Shown piece after piece: positions 54,778-63,137 of a stretch of 64,000 nucleotides of DNA. The DNA is from Hujiaoplasma nucleasis (GTDB lineage Bacteria > Bacillota_I > Bacilli_A > Izemoplasmatales > Hujiaoplasmataceae). The stretch covers positions 1,550,001 to 1,614,000 of the forward strand of contig NZ_CP051151.1 of assembly GCF_013745115.1 (NCBI RefSeq), written 5' to 3'. A model generated the notes under the pieces. It was not told the DNA's origin and did not search any database. It saw only the letters and a program-made list of their open reading frames with translations. Position numbers and translations under genes: made by a program. Positions within the stretch are counted from its first letter, which is position 1, and each line of letters opens with the position of its first letter.

Positions 54778-55911
54778 TTATGAATTTACTTGTTTTTTTA
54801 AGTGCTTTTCTTGATACATTAATTTATCTAAATGACTTAAGAAAGCGTTAAGACTTATATACTTATTAGTATATATGGCGGCTCCAAAAGAACAATCTAA
54901 AAGATAAGGTTTTATATTGCTTTGATTAATTTGTAAAAACTTATTTTTTATTTGATTTAATAGGGTGGTCAGCTGTTTTTCAGATGTCCATTCGATGAGA
55001 ATGATGAATTCATCTCCACCTAATCGACAGATAATACTTTCATTAGGCAAGATTTTTTTAATTGAATCCAAGACTAATTTAATGGCATTATCACCTTCAA
55101 GATGACCATAGTGATCATTGATTACTTTTAGATTATCAATGTCTAAGTAGATGGCCCCAAAGTCTCTATCAGGTCTAGATTGGATTCTTCTAGAGTATTT
55201 ATAATAAAAGGATTCTCTATTCCACACACCTGTTAATGAATCTAAATGAACCATTCTATCTTGTAAAAAAAGATAAGCTAAGAATAAAGCAACACCGGCA
55301 GAACTCCACATGGTAAGAATACCATATAAAACACTTTGGATGACACCTCCTATAATAGGTACGATACCAATACCTAAGATAAGCCAAAAATCTGATCGAA
55401 TGATTCTTTTAACATTAATTAAGACTAAAATATCTCCAAGCAAAAGGAATAAGTATGTTGAGAAGGCTGAAAGCAGGAATAAGGGCCCCCTTGAATATAC
55501 TCCTTGAGAACTAATGGAGAAAAGAATACCAAAGAAAGGAGATAAAAATGATAAAATTACATTTAAAACGATGGGTAAAGAAAAGATGAGTAAGATTGAT
55601 TTATCTAACTTTTTGTCTGGAAATACTATTCTAAAAATAAAGATAAAGAATGAAAAAGAAATCATTGGTGCTAAAGAGAAGATTATTATAGAAGAAATAT
55701 AGTTAATAATAATATATACTATATGACTATGACCATTGACAAAAGTACTTAAACTTTCAAAAAAAAGTCCTAGAATGACTCCAATAACTGTACGAATAAA
55801 GGCTTTGTTTAAATCATCAGTTTTTTCAAGTTTTTTAAAGGCGATAAGAGTCACAAAAAATAATATAATAAAAGTGGTAATATTAATTTGATTTTTCATT
55901 ATGATATCCAT
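54778..55911 (-). CDS. Membrane-bound diguanylate cyclase (GGDEF)
   Basis: About 377 residues. Around eight TM segments (residues 1-210) precede a GGDEF domain with DSLTGVWNRESFYYK, IYLDIDNLKVINDHYGH and RLGGDEFIILI. The active site is intact, and no RxxD inhibitory site is obvious. I use the ATG at 55911, which has a GGAG six bases upstream, over 55923. Expected product is cyclic di-GMP. It is divergent from another GGDEF gene. Confidence 0.87.
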   Translation of the reverse strand: MDIIMKNQINITTFIILFFVTLIAFKKLEKTDDLNKAFIRTVIGVILGLFFESLSTFVNGHSHIVYIIINYISSIIIFSLAPMISFSFFIFIFRIVFPDKKLDKSILLIFSLPIVLNVILSFLSPFFGILFSISSQGVYSRGPLFLLSAFSTYLFLLLGDILVLINVKRIIRSDFWLILGIGIVPIIGGVIQSVLYGILTMWSSAGVALFLAYLFLQDRMVHLDSLTGVWNRESFYYKYSRRIQSRPDRDFGAIYLDIDNLKVINDHYGHLEGDNAIKLVLDSIKKILPNESIICRLGGDEFIILIEWTSEKQLTTLLNQIKNKFLQINQSNIKPYLLDCSFGAAIYTNKYISLNAFLSHLDKLMYQEKHLKKQVNS

Positions 55912-55923
55912 AGATAGCTCCAT

Positions 55924-56324
55924 ACTAAAAGATTTCTATTGATCTATTATAAATAAAATATTAATGTACAGTAACTTTAAATGATAATTTTCTATAATTA
56001 ATTATAGCACTTATCATTTCTTTTTTGAAAAAATCATTAAATTTGACTACTTATTTATTGATATACTAGGTGATAATTATAATTTTTAGATAATTTCTAT
56101 AACTTTTTATGATTAAAAACCTTAATTAATATGGAGTATAGATTAAATATTCATTAATTTTCATTCGAAAACATTTTTCAATTGAATAATGGATTATTCA
56201 AAATCTGTTGATATTTACTGACGATATTGATATTATATAAGATGTGTGAATACTTAACAATATGATTACTTATATGAAGAAATCATTTTATAAAAGATAA
56301 TTTATTTGTAAGACAGGAGTTCTA
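55924..56324. other. Divergent intergenic region between two GGDEF genes
   Basis: About 400 bases, very AT-rich, with no credible ORF, repeat or RNA. It must hold promoters for both genes; several TATAAT-like boxes exist (for example near 56232), but no convincing -35 pairing stands out. Confidence 0.5.
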
Positions 56325-57209
56325 ATGAAATCAAAACTTGAAATATATAAAGATTATTTTTTTAAACAAGATCACCATATTACATTTTATTTTGAAATAG
56401 ATCAAGAACCTATTAATCTTCAAATTCTTTCTGGGAATGTGACCTTATTAGGTTTGCCAAATAAAGACAATTTTAATCTTCAAGAAATTATTGAACATAT
56501 AGAAACCATAAATGCATTGAGTGAGATAGAAGGTAAAGAAAGCTTTATTGAAGACACTATAAACGCTATTTGTAAGATGGAAGAAGAACATCATTTTTAT
56601 TTACCTTTCAAATTAAATAATCAAGTCGTATGGTGTTCAATAGGGCTTGAAAGAGCTAATAATAATATATTTGGGAGAGTTAATAGGATAAACTATTCTA
56701 TTCCTAAGGCCATTGAGTATTACCAAAAAGCTTTTCAAGATCCCCTTACAAGATTATTTACTAGAGAGACCTTAAGAATGCATTTATCTTATATTAAAGA
56801 ATTTGATGGTAAATATGGTTTATACATTGATATAGATGACTTCAAGACAGTCAATGATTCTCATGGACACGCTGTCGGAGATGGTTTACTAAAAGCAATC
56901 GCACAAGCTTTTATAGATGATTGGGAACATAATGTTATCTATTATCGATTGGGTGGCGATGAATTCTTTGTTTATGTAATGGAACATTCTAAAGCTCAAG
57001 TCTGTCAAAGGGCAAATAATATCATTAAGCAAATTGAATCAATAGAATATTTGGGAAAAACATATCCTATTAGCGCTTCTATAGGAATTGTACCAATCGA
57101 TGAAGAAACAGTAGATTATTTAACTTTACTTGATTTAGGAGATCAACTTATGTATCAATCTAAAGCTAAGGGTAAGGGACAATTTACCATGTATGAGATT
57201 AATGATTAA
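56325..57209 (+). CDS. Soluble diguanylate cyclase with N-terminal PAS-like domain
   Basis: 294 residues, no TM. An N-terminal sensor-like domain (about 1-125) leads to a GGDEF domain with DPLTRLFTRETL, YIDIDDFKTVNDSHGH and RLGGDEFFVYV. The catalytic motif is complete. The input signal is unknown. The ribosome site AGGAG is well spaced, and a strong terminator follows. Confidence 0.87.
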   Translation: MKSKLEIYKDYFFKQDHHITFYFEIDQEPINLQILSGNVTLLGLPNKDNFNLQEIIEHIETINALSEIEGKESFIEDTINAICKMEEEHHFYLPFKLNNQVVWCSIGLERANNNIFGRVNRINYSIPKAIEYYQKAFQDPLTRLFTRETLRMHLSYIKEFDGKYGLYIDIDDFKTVNDSHGHAVGDGLLKAIAQAFIDDWEHNVIYYRLGGDEFFVYVMEHSKAQVCQRANNIIKQIESIEYLGKTYPISASIGIVPIDEETVDYLTLLDLGDQLMYQSKAKGKGQFTMYEIND

Positions 57210-57250
57210 GTAATTGATTAACTAGTAATTAATAAATAGATATTTATATA

Positions 57251-57289
57251 AATAGAGGCCAGCATATGTGCTAGCCTCTATTTATTTTT
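57251..57289 (+). terminator. Rho-independent terminator after the soluble GGDEF gene
   Basis: AATAGAGGC and GCCTCTATT (57251-57282) with an inner AGCA-TATG-TGCT helix, followed by T-rich sequence. Confidence 0.85.
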
Positions 57290-57339
57290 GCCTTCGCTTA
57301 TTAAATTCTAATAAATTTAATCAAGGAAGAACTACATTA

Positions 57340-58227
57340 TTAGTCGATGAATTTGACTTCAACATCTCCATTAGAAGAGTCTAAAGAGATATATTTACCG
57401 CCATCGCTATTGATGGTTCCAGATTCTACTTTCAAACCATTATATACTTTATCACCATTTGAAGTTGATAAAGAAACCCGGTAATCATCAATGATACCTT
57501 TAACTGTCAAATAAATCTTACCATTGGATGTATCTAAAGAAATATCCGATGAAACAATATTGACAGCTTCAATTTTACCATTGGAAGTATCTCCGGTAAT
57601 CTCTGGTGAAAGGATATTATCCATTAATATTTTACCATTGGAAGTATCGATCTTAATTTCTTGACTTGCTAAAAGGTTTTTTATGGAGATATCTCCATTG
57701 GATGTATTTAATGTTAGTGTATTTGTTTCAATGTTCAAAACCTTAATATCGCCATTAGAACTGGCCAAGGAAATAGAATTAAATTGATGATCAATATTCA
57801 TTTCCATTTTTCCATTAGACGTGTGAATTTTTAAGCTTTCTATAATTGAAATGTTTGGAATATACAAATGAACTTGATATTTTTCTCTATTTGTAAAAAT
57901 ATCAAGGCTGAATAAGTTATAGTACCATTTTCTTGAAATAGATAAACTTAATTGATTATTATCCATACTTTGACTATATTCATCTTTATCATGGATATAA
58001 TACTTTAAGTGAACATCATTGTCTGTGCTTTCTAAGATATAGACCTCTCGATTATCAAAATCAAAATCAATATCAGTAAAGTCATCGTACTTAAAAGTTT
58101 GTTCATATAAAGTGTAATTTTCATCCCCCATACCAAAGACTTGGGTGTTAGAAGTTAATGGAATAGCGATAACAATCCCTAATCCTATTAATAAAAATAC
58201 TAATCCTATTTTAATAAGTTTACTCAT
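57340..58227 (-). CDS. DUF4097-family beta-solenoid membrane protein
   Basis: 295 residues. One N-terminal TM anchor (about 5-25) precedes a repetitive extracytoplasmic domain. The motif SNG(K/D) occurs eight times at roughly 20-residue spacing (TSNGKMEM, SSNGDIKV, TSNGDISI, TSNGKILM and so on), giving a regular beta-solenoid. DUF4097 proteins accompany PadR/HAAS modules and are linked to envelope-stress control in Firmicutes. Third gene of the minus-strand operon, overlapping the HAAS gene by eight bases. Confidence 0.85.
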   Translation of the reverse strand: MSKLIKIGLVFLLIGLGIVIAIPLTSNTQVFGMGDENYTLYEQTFKYDDFTDIDFDFDNREVYILESTDNDVHLKYYIHDKDEYSQSMDNNQLSLSISRKWYYNLFSLDIFTNREKYQVHLYIPNISIIESLKIHTSNGKMEMNIDHQFNSISLASSNGDIKVLNIETNTLTLNTSNGDISIKNLLASQEIKIDTSNGKILMDNILSPEITGDTSNGKIEAVNIVSSDISLDTSNGKIYLTVKGIIDDYRVSLSTSNGDKVYNGLKVESGTINSDGGKYISLDSSNGDVEVKFID

Positions 58228-58777
58228 AATCTGTGACCTCTCTTTTTCTAAGAATACTTTTTGTTTTTCTTATAAAAAACAATTTAATATTTTTGCTTGT
58301 TTTAAGCAAGTTTTTACAAATTCCAATACCTATAATTGCTAAACCTATACCTATTAAGATGGCTCCTATAAGGACGATTTGATCCATAGTACTTAATGAA
58401 TCGATAATCAAATAGACTAAAACTTGAAAAATTAAAGCAAAACCTGAAATTGATATAGATATAGATATAATAACCAAAATAAACAAAGCTAGATAATAAA
58501 AAATTAGACTGATTACTTTAATGCTTCCATTAAGTAGAGTACTTAATGAATTATCATTAGATGATTTAACCTTCTCAATAAAGTTTTCATCTTTAATCAT
58601 ATTTTTAATTATCTGATCAATGGAACCTAAATTTTTTATAAATAATGATTCATCTTGGCCTTCATCAACTGCATCTTGAATCATTTCATCATAATAGTAA
58701 ATGATTTCCTCACTGTCAATCTTTTTGTAATATTTTAATTCTTTTCTTAATTGATTTATAAACTCTTTTCTTTTCAT
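58220..58777 (-). CDS. HAAS-domain (DUF1700-like) membrane protein
   Basis: 185 residues. An N-terminal helical signalling domain (KRKEFINQLRKELKYY, about 1-65, with YYDEMIQDAVDEG) precedes about three TM segments and a basic tail. This family is paired with PadR regulators, and the HAAS domain is thought to transmit to PadR. Gene order supports that. Confidence 0.85.
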   Translation of the reverse strand: MKRKEFINQLRKELKYYKKIDSEEIIYYYDEMIQDAVDEGQDESLFIKNLGSIDQIIKNMIKDENFIEKVKSSNDNSLSTLLNGSIKVISLIFYYLALFILVIISISISISGFALIFQVLVYLIIDSLSTMDQIVLIGAILIGIGLAIIGIGICKNLLKTSKNIKLFFIRKTKSILRKREVTDYE

Positions 58778-58781
58778 CTTC

Positions 58782-59084
58782 TTACCTCTTTATAAATTCA
58801 TACATTCTTTTAATTTCATCAAAATCATCAATTGATTCTTTTAGTTTGTTTAAGCCTTCTTTGTTAATTTTATAATACTTTCTAATCCTAGAATTATGAG
58901 TTGTATTATATGTTGTTACAAGTTTTTGTTTCTCTAACCTCTTTAATATAGGATATAGGGTTGATTCACTGATATCCATAATGGAAGATATGTCTTGAAT
59001 TATTTTATAACCATAAGAGTCATTGTACTTAATAGAGGCTAAAACCATCAAATCTAATAAGCCTTTTTTTAGTTGAATATCCAC
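58782..59084 (-). CDS. PadR-family transcriptional regulator
   Basis: 100-residue winged-helix regulator: QLKKGLLDLMVLASIK, then SYGYKIIQDI and STLYPILKRLEKQKLV. The GTG at 59084 has a full AAGGAGG seven bases upstream and gives the usual short N-terminus; a longer frame from 59135 would cover the promoter. First gene of the PadR-HAAS-DUF4097 operon; probably autoregulatory. Confidence 0.9.
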   Translation of the reverse strand: MDIQLKKGLLDLMVLASIKYNDSYGYKIIQDISSIMDISESTLYPILKRLEKQKLVTTYNTTHNSRIRKYYKINKEGLNKLKESIDDFDEIKRMYEFIKR

Positions 59085-59105
59085 TCTATACCTCCTTATG
59101 CATAT

Positions 59106-59135
59106 TACTATACAATGCATAGTATATTTTGTCAA
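59106..59135 (-). promoter_or_regulatory. PadR operon promoter with overlapping operator
   Basis: On the minus strand, -35 TTGACA (59135-59130) and -10 TATAGT (59112-59107) are 17 bases apart. The palindrome TACTAT-N7-ATAGTA (59106-59124) covers the -10 and spacer and is a likely PadR operator. Confidence 0.78.
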
Positions 59136-59287
59136 TGATAAATTTTATGTTTTTAAAAAAATCTTTCTCATATGTTATACTATCATTGACCCATAAGTAA
59201 CAATACATCTTTTCTATATGAAGTTTTTGAATTCAATATTTCTTAAAATGTAGACTGATGAATAAAGGCAATGGAGGAAGGTTTTTC

Positions 59288-59995
59288 ATGGATAAAAGAA
59301 TTAATAAATATCTTAGCGAATCTGGCTATTGTTCAAGAAGAGAAGCAGATCGCTTGATAGAGCAAAAAAAAGTTAAAATTAATGGAGAGTTAGCTGAAAT
59401 AGGTTCGAAAGTAAAAAGTTCTGATACTGTAACAGTTCATGGAAAAACCATAGTAAATAATCAAGATTTTATTTATTTAGCTTTTAATAAGCCTGTAGGT
59501 ATTACATCAACGACTGATCAATCTATCAAAGGGAATATTGTTGATTATATTAACCATGATCAAAGAATCTTTCATGTAGGAAGATTAGACAAAGACAGCG
59601 AAGGATTAATATTAATGACCAATGATGGTGACATTGTTAATGAAATATTAAGGTCTGAGAATAATCATGAAAAAGAATATCTTGTGACAGTAGACAAAGA
59701 TATTACTCAGGATTTTTTGGAAAAAATGTCCAAGGGTGTTCCTATCTTAAACACAGTGACAAAAACTTGTAAAGTAAGAAAAATTAATTCAAGAACTTTT
59801 TCTATTATTTTAACAGAAGGGCTTAATAGACAAATTAGAAGAATGTGCGACTATTTTAACTATAGTGTACAATCATTAAAAAGAGTTAGAATCATGCATA
59901 TTCATTTGGATGTTCCTATTGGAACTTATCGGGAACTGAGTAAAAAAGAGTTAAAAATATTATTTAATACTATTGGCAGAAATGCTAATGACTGA
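59288..59995 (+). CDS. RluF/RluB-family 23S rRNA pseudouridine synthase
   Basis: 235 residues. An N-terminal S4 RNA-binding domain (INKYLSESGYCSRREADRLI) precedes a pseudouridine synthase domain with catalytic Asp in GRLDKDSEGLIL. The C-terminal signature EGLNRQIRRMCDYFNY is closest to RluF. The ATG at 59288 (GGAGG upstream) gives the family N-terminus. The exact uridine is not certain. Confidence 0.88.
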   Translation: MDKRINKYLSESGYCSRREADRLIEQKKVKINGELAEIGSKVKSSDTVTVHGKTIVNNQDFIYLAFNKPVGITSTTDQSIKGNIVDYINHDQRIFHVGRLDKDSEGLILMTNDGDIVNEILRSENNHEKEYLVTVDKDITQDFLEKMSKGVPILNTVTKTCKVRKINSRTFSIILTEGLNRQIRRMCDYFNYSVQSLKRVRIMHIHLDVPIGTYRELSKKELKILFNTIGRNAND

Positions 59996-60104
59996 ATTAA
60001 TCCTCTGAGTATGACATAAGTTGTTTTCGCTATTTTTCGCAGGCTAGGATTGTTTTTTAAATTAATCTATTTTATAATGATATGTGATTCGCGGAGGTGC
60101 TGGA

Positions 60105-60719
60105 ATGAAAAAAATTATATTATTGGTTATTATATTGATGTTAACCGTGGTCGGATGTTCTGGAGAGCCAACAGAAGATTTGTCAGACTTACCCTACTAT
60201 AGTTATTTAAATGACGATAATCCTGTGGTAACAATTAATATTAAAGATAGAGGCAAAATTAGAATCCAACTTTTTCCAGAAGTAGCGGAAAATACAGTCA
60301 ATAATTTTATTAAATACATTGAAGATGGTGATTATGAAAACTCATCATTTCATCGTGTTATTGAGGATTTTATGATTCAAGGTGGTAAGGTAGATAATCC
60401 AAACTGTCCTATTAGGGGCGAGTTCGCATCTAATGGATATGACAATAATTTATCACATTATAGAGGCGTTATATCTATGGCTAGAACTCATATTAAAAAC
60501 TCAGCGACCAGTCAGTTCTTTATTGTCCATAAAAATTCTTTTTCATTAGATGGTAATTATGCATCTTTTGGAGGTTTAATCAGTGGATTTGATATATTAG
60601 ACGATTTAGCAAAAGTAAAAACAAATCTTTCTGAAGCCCCCATTGAAGACATCATTATTGAGAGTATCACTGTAGATTTAAACACTTACACTTATAAACG
60701 TGTAAATTGCGCATATTAG
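60105..60719 (+). CDS. Lipoprotein cyclophilin-type peptidyl-prolyl isomerase
   Basis: 204 residues. A signal peptide ends VVGC with lipidated Cys18. The cyclophilin domain follows (ENTVNNFIKYIEDGDY, FHRVIEDFMIQGG, SMARTHIKNSATSQFFI), with the active-site Arg and Phe-x-x-x-x-Gln present. It acts on proline bonds of exported proteins at the outer membrane face. The ATG at 60105 has GGAGGT upstream. Confidence 0.9.
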   Translation: MKKIILLVIILMLTVVGCSGEPTEDLSDLPYYSYLNDDNPVVTINIKDRGKIRIQLFPEVAENTVNNFIKYIEDGDYENSSFHRVIEDFMIQGGKVDNPNCPIRGEFASNGYDNNLSHYRGVISMARTHIKNSATSQFFIVHKNSFSLDGNYASFGGLISGFDILDDLAKVKTNLSEAPIEDIIIESITVDLNTYTYKRVNCAY

Positions 60720-60748
60720 CCATAATACAAGATTTCAAGGAGACAATA

Positions 60749-61312
60749 ATGATTCAAATCAGGTTAGAAGAAGAAAAAGATTATTTATTGGTTGAAAAAA
60801 TCACAAAAGAAGCATTTGATGGTTTACATGGACCTGGGTGCGATGAACACTTAATTGTTCATAAATTAAGAAAAAGTGCTTGTTTTATTCCAAATCTATC
60901 CTATGTATTAGAAAAAGACGGACAAGTCATTGGACACATCGTTTTTTCAAAAGCAAAGGTGATTGGTGATGAAGAATATGAAGTGATTAGCTTTGGTCCT
61001 GTATCAATTATAAAAAATGAACAGGGTAAAGGGTACGGAACTAAGCTTATTCAATATGGGATTGACCAAGCAAAACAGCTTGGTTATAAAGCCATTGTTA
61101 TTTATGGCCATCCTGAATATTATCCAAGATTTGGTTTTGTTAATGCAGAAAAATTTCAAATAACAACTAAAGATGGACAAAATTTTAATGCCTTTATGGC
61201 CTTAGAATTATATGAAGGTGCACTTGATTCAATCAAAGGTAAGTTCTATGAAGATAAAGTTTTCCAGGTTGATTCAAGCGAGTTAGAAGCTTTTAATCTA
61301 AAATTTCTTTAA
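60749..61312 (+). CDS. GNAT N-acetyltransferase (YhbS-like)
   Basis: 187 residues with FGPVSIIKNEQGKGYGTKLIQYG (acetyl-CoA loop) and YGHPEYYPRFGF, the typical pattern of the YhbS/predicted N-acetyltransferase group. Start 60749 has AAGGAG; earlier in-frame codons overlap the isomerase gene. The substrate is unknown. A strong terminator follows. Confidence 0.88.
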   Translation: MIQIRLEEEKDYLLVEKITKEAFDGLHGPGCDEHLIVHKLRKSACFIPNLSYVLEKDGQVIGHIVFSKAKVIGDEEYEVISFGPVSIIKNEQGKGYGTKLIQYGIDQAKQLGYKAIVIYGHPEYYPRFGFVNAEKFQITTKDGQNFNAFMALELYEGALDSIKGKFYEDKVFQVDSSELEAFNLKFL

Positions 61313-61330
61313 GAGGAGATATAATTTAAT

Positions 61331-61362
61331 AAAGCAAAAGTAAAATTCTTTTGCTTTTTTTT
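61331..61362 (+). terminator. Rho-independent terminator after the GNAT gene
   Basis: AAAGCAAAAG (61331-61340) and CTTTTGCTTT (61348-61357), then a T run. Confidence 0.87.
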
Positions 61363-61364
61363 AT

Positions 61365-62063
61365 TTAAAAGGAAATTGTATTTAAAAAATAAAGTAGTGA
61401 TATAAATAGAAAAAGCCTACAGAGTAGGCTAAGTATATGAGGATTAAATTTTAAATCTCTACCAAAAGTGTGTAAGAAAGATATATAACCTAATTCTCTA
61501 TCATCATTTTTAGCTATTTTGGATTTACCCTGAATAAGATAAACAAAAACATCATCTACCGCTTTGAATAGTTCATGATAAAGATCTCTATAAAGTCTAA
61601 AATAAATTCTTAATTTTTCAGCGATAGAGAAGACAAACTGTCTGTGTGGTACATTCAAACATTTTTTAGCAATTTCATTGGCACGTCTTTCTCTATATAT
61701 CTTACCACAAGAAGCACAAAACCTTGAATGACAAGATAAACCAGATATATGGTAATGATCACAATTAGGACATTCATAAAAGACATAGCCATAAGAAAAA
61801 TCTTTACAAGCAATCATCCGATTAACATTATTAATGATAGAATCTCTAATGTCAATATGTGCATACATTTCAAGAAATTTATACCAGTATCTTACAAAAA
61901 TATCTTTAATGGTGTATTTATGTCTTAGTTCTCTAGCAAAAGGCGCATTGCCTATCTTATGAATGGTGTTTTCATAAACATGTTTACCAGCTTTAGCAGC
62001 TGTAAGCAGCTGCAATTTATAAGCATCTTGTTTTGCATATTCATAAACATTTATACATTTATT
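61365..62063 (-). pseudogene. IS91-family transposase fragment
   Basis: The frame encodes the N-terminal zinc-finger domain (CPNCDHYHISGLSCHSRFCASCG) and VPHRQFVFSIAEKLR of IS91/IS801-like HUH transposases. It breaks off at FNPHI, exactly where the HUH motif (PHIH) should continue; the last ~20 residues are unrelated. No ATG/GTG/TTG occurs at the natural start (frame open from 62063, first usable codon TTG 62015). Both ends are therefore lost, and it cannot transpose. Confidence 0.82.
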
Positions 62064-62082
62064 TTATCAAATAATAAGTATT

Positions 62083-62106
62083 CAAAAAAGAGGCTTTCGC
62101 CTCTTT
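62083..62106 (-). terminator. Rho-independent terminator of the nucleoside permease operon
   Basis: AAAGAGGC (62087-62094) and GCCTCTTT (62099-62106), loop TTTC; on the minus strand it is followed by TTTTTT. Confidence 0.85.
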
Positions 62107-62150
62107 AGTTGAAAAACTTGTTTTTTCTTTTTTTTATTATTTTATAGATA

Positions 62151-63137
62151 TTAATTTCCTTTAAAATTAAATGGAATACCAGAAGCTTTCGGAGCTTTGG
62201 ATTTTTTTGATGATATAGCAAGAACTACCATGGTTGCTAAGTAAGGTAAAATTCTAAAGATTGTTCCAAATGGTATAACTGATTCATATTGTTCAATTAA
62301 ATTACTAATCCAATCGAAAGAGAAGAATGTTACAGATAAAGCCTTAAACATTCCAAAGAATATTGCTGCAAGCAAGATTCTCATAGGTTTCCATTGACCA
62401 AAGATTAAAACCGCTAAAGCTAAGAAACCATATCCAGCAACTGTACCTTCAAAACTTACAGAGATTGGTAAGGCGTATACTAAACCACCCAAGCCTCCTA
62501 AGAAACCAGAGATAATAACACCAGTCCATCGATATCTATAAACATTTATACCAACGGATTGTGCTGCTTCAGGATGTTCACCACAAGCAGATAATCTTAA
62601 TCCGAATTTAGTCTTATAAATAACAATGGTAGAGATAATTAAAATAATAATACCTATATATAGTGTTATATAAGCCTGATCAAAGAAAATATAATTTATA
62701 TTAGGAAAGATATCCTCAAGAAAACCAGATTTTAATCTAAAGACTTCTTTGTTATAAGAAATTTGAACAGCGTTATTTTCTTGTAATTGTCTAGCAAGGA
62801 AAATTGCAAGTGCTCCAGCAAGTAAATTAAGCGCTGTACCACCAATAACTTGATTGGCTCGCATATTAATGGCTAAGAAACCTAATAATGCTGAGAATAC
62901 TGCCCCACCAATACCAGCTAATAATAGTGATATGATTAGTAGGAATTGTGGTGCACCGTCAAGGAAACCAATAGCTTGCATTCTATTTACAAAGAAAGTA
63001 CCAACGAAGGCTCCAATAACCATTAAGCCTTCTAAGGCGATATTGACAGTTCCTGATTTTTCAGAAAACATACCAGCCAGTGCTACAATTAATAATGGGA
63101 TGATAAAGAACATTGCTTGTGAAATAAAAAATGCCAT
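62151..63137 (-). CDS. ABC-type nucleoside/BMP permease, second subunit (NupQ/YufQ-like)
   Basis: 328-residue BPD_transp_2-type permease with about nine TM segments; signatures GTVNIALEGLMVIGAFVG, NMRANQVIGGTALNLLAG and GLRLSACGEHPEAAQSVGIN are typical of YufQ-like subunits. Imports nucleosides with a BMP-type binding lipoprotein and an ATPase encoded upstream, outside the window. Its start overlaps the preceding permease stop by one base. Confidence 0.92.
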   Translation of the reverse strand: MAFFISQAMFFIIPLLIVALAGMFSEKSGTVNIALEGLMVIGAFVGTFFVNRMQAIGFLDGAPQFLLIISLLLAGIGGAVFSALLGFLAINMRANQVIGGTALNLLAGALAIFLARQLQENNAVQISYNKEVFRLKSGFLEDIFPNINYIFFDQAYITLYIGIIILIISTIVIYKTKFGLRLSACGEHPEAAQSVGINVYRYRWTGVIISGFLGGLGGLVYALPISVSFEGTVAGYGFLALAVLIFGQWKPMRILLAAIFFGMFKALSVTFFSFDWISNLIEQYESVIPFGTIFRILPYLATMVVLAISSKKSKAPKASGIPFNFKGN

